The position numbers were made by a program, and so were the translations under genes. The notes below the pieces were generated by a model. It ran no database searches. It saw nothing but the letters and a program-made list of their open reading frames with translations, and was not told where the DNA came from. From Oscillospiraceae bacterium (GTDB taxonomy: Bacteria; Bacillota; Clostridia; Oscillospirales; Acutalibacteraceae): a stretch of 5,704 nt of DNA. How positions within the stretch are numbered: the stretch's first letter is position 1; every line of letters begins with the position of its first letter. This document shows positions 1 through 4,600 of the stretch, piece by piece. The stretch lies in contig CACWJV010000215.1 of assembly GCA_902761265.1 (NCBI GenBank), positions 1 to 5,704 on the forward strand, given 5' to 3'.

Positions 1-312
1 GCTTTGCGCGGCAGTCAAAAGGGCTTTTTCAGAAATATCGTCAAAAATTCCTATATGGGCTGCTGTATGGCGTTTGACCGCAGTTTGCTCAAAAAGATTA
101 TGCCGATGCCGAAATATGTGCCGATGCACGACCAGTGGATCGGGCTGATGGGCGAAGTTTACGGCAAGGTTGTGCTGCTGGACGCGCCGCTGATCTATTA
201 CCGGCGCACAGGCCAAAACGTGACCGGCGGCGCAACGAGCGCCAGACAGAAGCTGCAGTGGCGGCGCTATCTGGTAAAGAAGCTTATAGGCAGAATTTTG
301 TTCGACAGATGA
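1..312 (+). CDS. Family 2 glycosyltransferase, C-terminal part (5' end outside window)
   Basis: The reading frame is open from the first base, so the gene begins upstream and only about 103 C-terminal residues are seen. They match the C-terminal half of GT2 enzymes of the rhamnosyltransferase type: a YMGCCMAF segment around residues 18-25, then MHDQWIGLMGE near residues 41-51, whose HDQW stands where GT2 proteins carry the acceptor-side acidic/base motif. An LIYYRR-TGQNVTGG stretch follows near residues 63-75, typical of the end of the GT-A fold. The tail is basic (KLIGR) and suits peripheral membrane association. The nucleotide-binding half is missing, so donor and acceptor cannot be named. 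The stop lies 10 nt before the next gene and overlaps its ribosome binding site, which indicates one operon for surface glycan assembly. Family assignment is from recognised motifs; the substrate is unknown. Confidence 0.85.
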   Translation, partial: ALRGSQKGFFRNIVKNSYMGCCMAFDRSLLKKIMPMPKYVPMHDQWIGLMGEVYGKVVLLDAPLIYYRRTGQNVTGGATSARQKLQWRRYLVKKLIGRILFDR

Positions 313-322
313 GGGGAAAGAT

Positions 323-1093
323 ATGAAAGATTATACCGTATCCGGCTGCATTGTGACCTATAACAACAAAGACAAGATCGCCACAACGATCGAAAGCGTG
401 CTGTCTATGACGCAGGGCGTGCCGTTTACCCTCTATGTGGTCGACAACGCCTCCACCGACGGCACGGCGGCCTATATCAAAGCGCAGTTTCCGTCGGTCG
501 TGGTGATTGAAAGCGGGGAAAACGCCGGCTTCGGCGCCGGACACAACAAGGTGATTCCGTTTTTGCAGTCGAAATACCATGTGGTGATCAACCCCGATAT
601 ACTGCTCAAGGACGACGCGATCACCGCACTGTGCGATTTTGCCGACGCCCACGAGGATGTGGGGCTGCTGTCGCCGCAAATCCGTTTTGAAGACGGCCGC
701 ATCCAGCAGCTCGGCAAGCGCAACCCGACCGTGCGCTACCTCGGCACCCACTGGTTCCACAAGGGCGACGAAGAAAACAAAACCATGACCGAATACTGTA
801 TGCTCGATATGCCGCAGGATCAGCCGTTTGCAATCACAAACGCCACGGGCTGCTTTATGTTTTTCCGCACGGCGGCGTTTTTGGACCTCGGCGGCTTTGA
901 CGAGCGGTTCTTCATGTATCTCGAAGACTGCGACATCGCCCGCCGCGCCGCGGAAAAATACACCGTTTTGCATATCCCGACGGTGGACGTCTATCACCTG
1001 TGGGAGCGCGGCAGCAAAAAGAGCAAGAAGCTGTTGCTGATCCATGTGCAGTCGATTCTCAAATACTTCCTCAAGTGGGGGATACGGTTTTAA
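323..1093 (+). CDS. Family 2 glycosyltransferase, rhamnosyltransferase-like
   Basis: A complete 256-residue GT2 enzyme, expected to transfer a sugar from a nucleotide-sugar donor to a lipid-linked glycan at the cytoplasmic face of the membrane. The order of motifs is that of WbbL/RfbF-like rhamnosyltransferases: CIVTYNN at residues 9-15, VVDNASTDGT at 39-48, ENAGFGAGHN at 66-75, and NPD at 90-92 in the position of the metal-binding DXD. GGFDERFFMYLEDCDIARR follows near 190-207, with E201-D202 as the likely acceptor-activating ED pair. There is no membrane segment; the C-terminus is basic and aromatic. The start is chosen because AGGGG at 312-316 lies six bases before ATG 323, and the family motif begins within ten residues. 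The gene follows another GT2 by 10 nt. The next gene is 192 nt away, across a repeat-rich spacer. Family is confident; rhamnose as donor is only inference. Confidence 0.93.
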   Translation: MKDYTVSGCIVTYNNKDKIATTIESVLSMTQGVPFTLYVVDNASTDGTAAYIKAQFPSVVVIESGENAGFGAGHNKVIPFLQSKYHVVINPDILLKDDAITALCDFADAHEDVGLLSPQIRFEDGRIQQLGKRNPTVRYLGTHWFHKGDEENKTMTEYCMLDMPQDQPFAITNATGCFMFFRTAAFLDLGGFDERFFMYLEDCDIARRAAEKYTVLHIPTVDVYHLWERGSKKSKKLLLIHVQSILKYFLKWGIRF

Positions 1094-1095
1094 GA

Positions 1096-1127
1096 GGGAC
1101 GAAGGGACGAAGGGACTAAGGGACTAA
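1096..1127 (+). repeat. Four tandem 8-nt G-run repeats (GGGACGAA x2, GGGACTAA x2)
   Basis: Immediately after the upstream stop codon, four perfect-period 8-nt units run head to tail, two GGGACGAA then two GGGACTAA, followed by a decayed fifth unit GTGACGCG at 1128-1135. The four G-triplets are separated by 5-nt loops, which satisfies the standard G3-N1-7 rule for a G-quadruplex in the + strand DNA and in the transcript. Pairs of identical units suggest growth by local duplication. I do not recognise a named repeat family. Confidence 0.85.
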
Positions 1128-1183
1128 GTGACGCGATGAAACGCGTCGGCGATCGAATCGTATTCCCGCGATTCTGCCTTTCT
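1128..1183 (+). other. Central spacer of the repeat element, with two small hairpins
   Basis: Between the two repeat arms lie two perfect short hairpins. The first pairs GACGCG (1130-1135) with CGCGTC (1142-1147) across a 6-nt loop. The second pairs GAATCG (1155-1160) with CGATTC (1169-1174) across an 8-nt loop. Neither is followed by a T-tract, so neither is an intrinsic terminator. No promoter-like pair of hexamers is visible. Confidence 0.6.
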
Positions 1184-1268
1184 TCAATCCCTTAACCCCT
1201 TAACCCCTCAATCCCTCAATCCCTCAATCCCTCAAATCCCTCGGCCCTTGGCCCTTGGCCCTCGGCCC
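1184..1268 (-). repeat. Eleven tandem 7-9 nt C-run repeats (G-runs on the - strand)
   Basis: Eleven consecutive units end in CCC: TCAATCCC, TTAACCCC twice, TCAATCCC three times, a 9-nt TCAAATCCC, then 7-nt TCGGCCC, TTGGCCC twice and TCGGCCC. Read on the - strand they are GGG-headed units ending in A, like those of the 5' arm, so the two arms are inverted relatives. The last four - strand units give G-triplets with 4-nt loops, a canonical quadruplex motif. Unit length slips from 8 to 9 to 7. The array ends six bases before the GGAGGT that serves the next gene. Confidence 0.85.
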
Positions 1269-1285
1269 TGCACCGGAGGTGCCCC

Positions 1286-2434
1286 ATGCCGCTTTTTTCC
1301 GTTATCATCCCGGCCTATAACAGCGCGGCGTTTTTGCCGCAGGCGCTCGACTCTCTGCTCCGGCAGACGATGCCGGGCTTCGAAGTCGTAGTCGTCAACG
1401 ACGGCTCCGTTGACAACACCCAGGCGGTCATCGACGCCTATTGCGAGAAGGACGCGCGCTTTCGCTGCATCCGGCAGGAAAACGCCGGCGTTTCCGCGGC
1501 GCGCAACAACGGGCTTTTGGCGGCGACGGGCGAGTATGTGACGTTTCTCGACGCGGACGATTATTACGACAAAGACACGCTCGCGGCGTTCAAAACACGC
1601 ATCGACGAGACAAACGCCGACCTGCTGCTCGGGCGGCTGTGCATGACGTCGGGCGAACGATCCCTCGGTTTTCACGCGATGGCCGACGTGCTGGCCAAAG
1701 AACCCGGCGCGATCGACCGGTTTGACAAACGGCTGCTGTGGAACTTTTTGGTCAGCAACAAGTGCTACCGGCGTGCGTTTTTAGTGGAAAACGGCGTGCG
1801 GTTCCCGGCCACCGGCTTTTCCGAGGAGGGCGCGTTTTTTATGGACGCCGTTTATGCCGGCGGTACGATCGCATCGGCTTGGGACAGTGTGGTCTGGTAC
1901 CGCCGCCACACGGACGCGGAGGGCTTTTCCGTCAGCCAGACGGCAAACGTCAAAAACCTCGAAAGCCTCTTCGGCTCTATGACGCATATCCTCGAAGCGG
2001 CGAAAAAAGCGAAGGGGACAGACGATCTGACGGACGACTATTTGCAGGAGGTGCTGTATAAGCACGCGCATATCCTACTGTCGCAGTTTTACCGCGCCCT
2101 TTGGCAAATGGACGACGCGGCGCAGGCGCTGTGTGTGTCGCAGCTCCAATCGCTGTTTGACCGGCTGACGGACGAACGCCTTGCGGCGGTCCGAACCGCG
2201 AACCGCGACCTGCGGCTCGACCGGCTTTCCAAAACAAAAACCGACGCGGCAAAGCGCCGGAACCTGTTTTGCGTCAGGCGAACGTCCGGGTGGAGAATAA
2301 GGGCGAACCGGCGGGTGTACCGGTGCTGCGCTTTGCGGCGCTGCCGGTGTTTGACCCGTCGCTGCTGCAAACGCTGCTGCGGCTGCCGGTACCCAAAACG
2401 GCGACGGCGGCAAAGCTTTTGCAAATTCTTTTGA
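1286..2434 (+). CDS. Family 2 glycosyltransferase with apparent C-terminal frameshift
   Basis: A GT2 enzyme of the EpsJ/WcaA-like type, with an N-terminal GT-A domain and a longer C-terminal region. Visible motifs are FSVIIPAYNS at residues 4-13, NDGS at 38-41, QENAGVSAARNNG at 64-76, LDADD at 88-92 with the metal-binding DXD, and GFSEEGAFF near 177-185. In that last motif E180-E181 stands where ED is usual. The ATG at 1286 has GGAGGT at 1275-1280, five bases upstream. As read, the protein is 382 residues, but the last 59 or so are implausible: they hold eleven cysteines and dense arginine runs. Ordinary protein-like sequence continues instead in the -1 frame from about 2251 to a stop at 2454, overlapping the next start as ATGA. 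The intact product would be about 389 residues. The catalytic domain is unaffected, so activity may survive. Sugar specificity is unknown. Confidence 0.88.
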   Translation: MPLFSVIIPAYNSAAFLPQALDSLLRQTMPGFEVVVVNDGSVDNTQAVIDAYCEKDARFRCIRQENAGVSAARNNGLLAATGEYVTFLDADDYYDKDTLAAFKTRIDETNADLLLGRLCMTSGERSLGFHAMADVLAKEPGAIDRFDKRLLWNFLVSNKCYRRAFLVENGVRFPATGFSEEGAFFMDAVYAGGTIASAWDSVVWYRRHTDAEGFSVSQTANVKNLESLFGSMTHILEAAKKAKGTDDLTDDYLQEVLYKHAHILLSQFYRALWQMDDAAQALCVSQLQSLFDRLTDERLAAVRTANRDLRLDRLSKTKTDAAKRRNLFCVRRTSGWRIRANRRVYRCCALRRCRCLTRRCCKRCCGCRYPKRRRRQSFCKFF

Positions 2435-2454
2435 AACGGAGACACGGCGGATGA
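2236..2454 (+). other. Displaced C-terminus of the third glycosyltransferase (-1 frame)
   Basis: In the frame one base back from the upstream gene, codons from about 2251 read KAPEPVLRQANVRVENKGEP and continue through a leucine/proline-rich segment to KRRHGG and TGA at 2452-2454. Amino-acid composition and GC-rich third positions match neighbouring genes, unlike the cysteine/arginine-rich frame of the upstream open frame. The stop overlaps the next ATG (ATGA), the arrangement expected for translational coupling. The likely break is a lost A in the run at 2236-2240 or at 2251-2253; restoring it at the latter gives TDAAKAPEPVLRQ. A sequencing or assembly indel is as likely as a real mutation. 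Confidence 0.75.
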
Positions 2455-3557
2455 AAGAACTGCTTTACCATATTTTTGCGTTTTTCTGCAATCTCAGCGG
2501 CCGGTTGTTCCCGGTCAAAGACCGCCGCGCGGCCTTTCTTTCGATGCACAACGAACAGATGCATGATTCGCTCGGCGCCGTGCGCGACGAGATGAAAGCG
2601 CGCGGGTTTGAAACCGTGACGCTCACGCGCCGCGATCTGTCGCCGCGCCGTCCGCTGGCGGTATTGCGCTTCTTTTTGGTGCGAGCCCGCCAGCTTTCCA
2701 CAGCGAAATACATCTTTCTCAACGACAACTTTATGCCGCTGGGACTGCTGCATCTGCGCGACGAACAAATTGTCACACAGCTTTGGCACGCGGAGGGCGC
2801 GTTTAAAAAATTCGGTCTGTCTATCGACCAGCCGCCTGCCGTGCGTGCGCGCGAACAGGCCGGCAACGAGAAGCTGACCTGGGTGGTTTGCTCGTCGAAG
2901 CAGGTCGTGCCGATCTATGCCGAGGCGTTCGGTGTGAACCAATCGCAGGTGCTGCCGCTGGGTGCGCCGCGGGTCGACGCGCTGCTTCGCCCCGGCGGGG
3001 AAGCCGAAGCCCGCGCCGCGCTGGAGGCGCAGTATCCGATGCTTCGGGAAAAAACGCTCGTGCTGTATGCGCCGACGTTTCGCGACGACGCGGCACAAAA
3101 CGAAGAACTGCTGCGCCGGATCGATATGGACGCGTTTCGCCGCTCGCTCGGCGACAGCTTTGCGCTGCTGCTGCGGCTGCATCCGCAGATCCGCCCGGCC
3201 GACCGTGTACTGGACGGCGCTGTGGACGTGACCGACTGGCCCGACGCGACGGCGCTGGTGCTTTCCTGCGACGTTTTGGTGACGGACTATTCGTCGATTT
3301 GTATGACGGCGGCGCTGCTTGGCAAAAAGACGGTCTTTTTCGCGTTTGACCTGCCGCAATACCGCAAGACGCGCGACTTCTATTTTGACTACGAAAGCTA
3401 TGTGCCCGGCGCGGTGGCGGATACGTTTGACGAGCTGCTTACGGCGATCGTTTCGCCCGCGGATCCGGAGAAGGCTGCGCGCTTTTGCAATTTCAATTTT
3501 GACTTTTGCGACAGCGCCAATACGGCGCGTGTGCTCGACGCAATTGTGAAAAAGTAA
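2451..3557 (+). CDS. CDP-glycerol glycerophosphotransferase family enzyme (TagB/TagF-like)
   Basis: A 368-residue member of the CDP-glycerol:poly(glycerophosphate) glycerophosphotransferase family, which moves glycerol phosphate, or in some members ribitol phosphate, from a CDP donor onto a membrane-linked teichoic acid or capsule acceptor. Family motifs appear in order: QLWHAEGAFKKFG from residue 110, with H113 matching the first conserved histidine; VCSSKQVVPIYAEAFGV and LPLGAPRVD; VLYAPTFRD; LLLRLHPQIR with H244, the second conserved histidine; TDYSSI at 278-283; and FDLPQYRKTRDFYFDYESYVPG near the end. The length is that of a single-catalytic-domain TagB-like protein, not the longer polymerase TagF. 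The N-terminus is hydrophobic and aromatic but has no clear signal. GGAG at 2438-2441 precedes the start by nine bases. Tandem stops (TAA TAA) close the gene, and no terminator follows. Primase versus capsule transferase cannot be decided here. Confidence 0.92.
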   Translation: MKELLYHIFAFFCNLSGRLFPVKDRRAAFLSMHNEQMHDSLGAVRDEMKARGFETVTLTRRDLSPRRPLAVLRFFLVRARQLSTAKYIFLNDNFMPLGLLHLRDEQIVTQLWHAEGAFKKFGLSIDQPPAVRAREQAGNEKLTWVVCSSKQVVPIYAEAFGVNQSQVLPLGAPRVDALLRPGGEAEARAALEAQYPMLREKTLVLYAPTFRDDAAQNEELLRRIDMDAFRRSLGDSFALLLRLHPQIRPADRVLDGAVDVTDWPDATALVLSCDVLVTDYSSICMTAALLGKKTVFFAFDLPQYRKTRDFYFDYESYVPGAVADTFDELLTAIVSPADPEKAARFCNFNFDFCDSANTARVLDAIVKK

Positions 3558-3587
3558 TAATCGCCCGAAATTTTTCTTGAAAAAGGC

Positions 3588-3616
3588 TTGACATTTCCGG
3601 CGCGAAGTGGTATAGT
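3588..3616 (+). promoter_or_regulatory. Sigma-A-type promoter of the tRNA-Leu gene
   Basis: TTGACA at 3588-3593 is a perfect -35 hexamer and TATAGT at 3611-3616 a good -10, 17 bases apart. A/T-rich tracts at 3568-3585 could act as an UP element, common for stable RNA promoters. The expected start is about six to seven bases before the mature tRNA 5' end. Confidence 0.85.
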
Positions 3617-3628
3617 ATTCGAGCAGTT

Positions 3629-3713
3629 GCGAGAGTGGCGGAATCGGCAGACGCGCACGTTTGAGGGGCGTGTGGGGTGACTCGTACGGGTTCAAGTCCC
3701 GTCTCTCGCACCA
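3629..3713 (+). tRNA. tRNA-Leu (anticodon GAG)
   Basis: An 85-nt gene with all class II tRNA parts. The acceptor stem GCGAGAG (3629-3635) pairs perfectly with CTCTCGC (3703-3709). The D-arm region carries the TGGCGGAAT...GG.AGACGCG pattern typical of leucine tRNAs. The anticodon stem CACGT/GCGTG (3656-3660/3668-3672) holds the loop TTGAGGG, giving anticodon GAG at 3663-3665, which reads CUC and CUU. A 13-nt variable arm can form a 3-bp stem, as class II tRNAs require. The T-arm is ACGGG-TTCAAGT-CCCGT (3686-3702). Discriminator A73 is followed by an encoded CCA (3711-3713). It has its own promoter and terminator, so it is independent of the polysaccharide genes upstream, although read-through from them is possible. 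Confidence 0.97.
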
Positions 3714-3716
3714 ACG

Positions 3717-3750
3717 ACGAGTGTTCGAAAGAGCACTCGTTTTTGTTTTG
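3717..3750 (+). terminator. Intrinsic terminator of tRNA-Leu
   Basis: Ten base pairs join 3717-3726 (ACGAGTGTTC) to 3731-3740 (GAGCACTCGT), with one T-G wobble and a GAAA tetraloop at 3727-3730. A T-rich tract TTTTGTTTT follows at 3741-3749, continuing the T that ends the stem. It starts four bases after the CCA end of the tRNA. Confidence 0.93.
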
Positions 3751-3781
3751 CCTTTTTTCAAGAATCAGAACGGGACTTGAA

Positions 3782-3832
3782 GGAGCCGCGGCATACAGTT
3801 CGCACCGCGAGACAGGTTTCGTCTTTCGCTCC
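3782..3832 (+). other. Possible three-way-junction fold
   Basis: GGAGC (3782-3786) can pair with GCTCC (3828-3832). Inside it, CGCGG (3787-3791) pairs with CCGCG (3805-3809), and AGAC (3810-3813) pairs with GTCT (3821-3824) around a 7-nt loop. The helices abut with almost no unpaired junction bases, giving a compact three-way junction. The helices are short, so chance cannot be excluded, and the region lies after a strong terminator with no visible promoter. Confidence 0.3.
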
Positions 3833-3845
3833 AGCAGTGAATCTC

Positions 3846-3898
3846 GAAACCCTTTGATTTATCATAAACAACCTTTTCAAAAACTGATAAAAGGTTTC
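3846..3898 (+). other. Alternative, mutually exclusive hairpins in AT-rich spacer
   Basis: AACCTTTT (3870-3877) pairs perfectly with AAAAGGTT (3889-3896). The same 3' strand can instead join a longer interrupted stem, GAAACC (3846-3851) with GGTTTC (3893-3898) and TTTATCA (3858-3864) with TGATAAA (3885-3891). There is no T-tract for a terminator. Low sequence complexity makes coincidence quite possible. Confidence 0.35.
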
Positions 3899-4035
3899 CG
3901 TCGCATTTCCTCCTTGCCGTCTTTTTTCATTCCATCATAGGAACCGGCGTTCTGCAACCACCTTTAAGATTCTTCATCGTTGAAACGCACCGCAGCTTCG
4001 CCCGCACGCAGCGCGCAAAAATGGCGCCCTTTCGC

Positions 4036-4064
4036 TTGACAATCGAACCCAGGCGGCATACAAT
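4036..4064 (+). promoter_or_regulatory. Sigma-A-type promoter of the HEXXH protein / MBL hydrolase unit
   Basis: TTGACA at 4036-4041 and TACAAT at 4059-4064 are separated by the optimal 17 bases. The predicted start near 4071 leaves a short leader of roughly 25 bases before the ATG at 4095, too short for a riboswitch. Confidence 0.8.
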
Positions 4065-4080
4065 AGAGGAAACAAAACGC

Positions 4081-4088
4081 GGGAGGTG
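4081..4088 (+). promoter_or_regulatory. Ribosome binding site that fixes the start at 4095
   Basis: GGGAGGTG at 4081-4088 is a strong Shine-Dalgarno sequence. An in-frame GTG at 4086 lies inside it and so cannot be the start. The ATG at 4095 is correctly spaced, eight bases after GGGAGG. Confidence 0.85.
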
Positions 4089-4094
4089 TACGCG

Positions 4095-4562
4095 ATGCGC
4101 AAGTTTCCGAAGGGACTGTTTTATCTGATCCAATGGACCTGGGGTCTGCCTGTCAATTTGTTCGGTTTGATCGGCTATCTTGTTTGCAAACTGCGCGGCC
4201 GGCGGTCGGAACGCTTCGGCAACGCCTGGATCACCTATGTGCCGTGGAAAAGCGGCGGATTGTCGCTCGGGCTGTTTATCTTTCTTCGAGAAAACCACCC
4301 GAACAAAATCTGGACCCCCAACGCGCGGATCCATGAATACGGCCACACCTGGCAATGCTTGCTGCTCGGGCCGTTCTTTTGGCTCGTCATCGGGCTGCCG
4401 AGCTTCATCTGGTGCCACTGCTTTGAATCGTGGCGGCGCAAAAACAAAGTGTCCTACTATGTGTTTTACCCCGAAAAATGGGCGAACGCCTGGGGGCAAA
4501 AGGCAACCGGCCTTCGGATGCAAATCCCGTCCGACCCGCTGAAGGAACGCTCCGACGATTGA
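4095..4562 (+). CDS. Small membrane protein with HEXXH motif, possible zinc metalloprotease
   Basis: A 155-residue protein that I do not assign to a named family. Residues 80-84 are HEYGH, an exact HEXXH zinc-binding signature, inside the conserved-looking block RIHEYGHTWQCLLLGP. E127 in SYYVFYPEKWAN is a candidate third ligand in the gluzincin manner, but this is inference. Hydrophobic stretches at about residues 8-31, 54-64 and 89-107 suggest membrane association, with the HEXXH just before the last. The protein is rich in tryptophan (10) and basic residues. The start is the ATG set by the ribosome binding site at 4081-4088. It has its own promoter and precedes an exported MBL-fold hydrolase by 38 nt, so the two are probably co-transcribed. 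It could be a very small membrane peptidase, or a non-catalytic protein that kept the metal site. Confidence 0.82.
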   Translation: MRKFPKGLFYLIQWTWGLPVNLFGLIGYLVCKLRGRRSERFGNAWITYVPWKSGGLSLGLFIFLRENHPNKIWTPNARIHEYGHTWQCLLLGPFFWLVIGLPSFIWCHCFESWRRKNKVSYYVFYPEKWANAWGQKATGLRMQIPSDPLKERSDD

Positions 4563-4588
4563 GCGCACACGGCATACCCCGCAACAGA

Positions 4589-4593
4589 AAGGA
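4589..4593 (+). promoter_or_regulatory. Ribosome binding site that fixes the start at 4601
   Basis: AAGGA at 4589-4593 stands seven bases before ATG 4601. It favours this start over upstream in-frame codons, which lie within the preceding gene and would prefix a non-signal sequence to an evident export signal. Confidence 0.75.
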
Positions 4594-4600
4594 AATATAC

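Larger units (their letters stand above)
3751..4035. other. Non-coding interval between tRNA terminator and next promoter
   Basis: About 285 bases with no convincing gene on either strand. The + strand open frame through here starts inside the tRNA, has no ribosome binding site, and runs through the terminator. The stretch from about 3840 to 3945 is clearly more AT-rich than the flanking genes. It contains a 12-nt inverted match to the tRNA T-arm (3770-3781), a 12-of-14 direct match to the tRNA 3' end (3820-3833), and the possible folds listed separately. No promoter is apparent before 4036. Confidence 0.6.

Noticed and set aside
284..1045. Long - strand open frame opposite the second glycosyltransferase
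   Set aside because: It is the antisense shadow of a gene with clear GT2 motifs; it shows no ribosome binding site or recognisable motif and is rich in R/H/V as expected for an antisense frame in GC-rich DNA.
1130..1174. Intrinsic terminator between the second and third glycosyltransferase genes
   Set aside because: The hairpins have six base pairs each and neither is followed by a T-tract.
1096..1268. CRISPR array
   Set aside because: Units are 7-9 nt tandem repeats with no spacers and there are no cas genes nearby.
2236..2242. Programmed -1 ribosomal frameshifting as the cause of the shifted C-terminus
   Set aside because: The site reads A AAA ACC in frame, which does not satisfy the X XXY YYZ slippery rule because the A-site codon would re-pair poorly, and no stable hairpin is obvious just downstream.
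2274..3761. 495-codon - strand open frame opposite the glycerophosphotransferase and tRNA
   Set aside because: It runs through the tRNA gene and promoter and is antisense to a gene with a full set of family motifs. Its length comes from high GC content.
3758..3865. Small - strand open frame of 35 codons (MINQRVSRF...) in the spacer
   Set aside because: Only a weak AAAGG-like site precedes it, no promoter is evident, and the sequence has no recognisable features; too short to support.
3677..3940. 87-codon + strand open frame beginning in the tRNA
   Set aside because: It starts inside the tRNA T-arm region and crosses the terminator hairpin, with no ribosome binding site; its opening residues are translated tRNA sequence.
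4430..4600. Upstream extension of the MBL hydrolase to a start at 4430
   Set aside because: It would overlap the preceding gene by more than 130 nt and hide the export signal; ATG 4601 has its own ribosome binding site.
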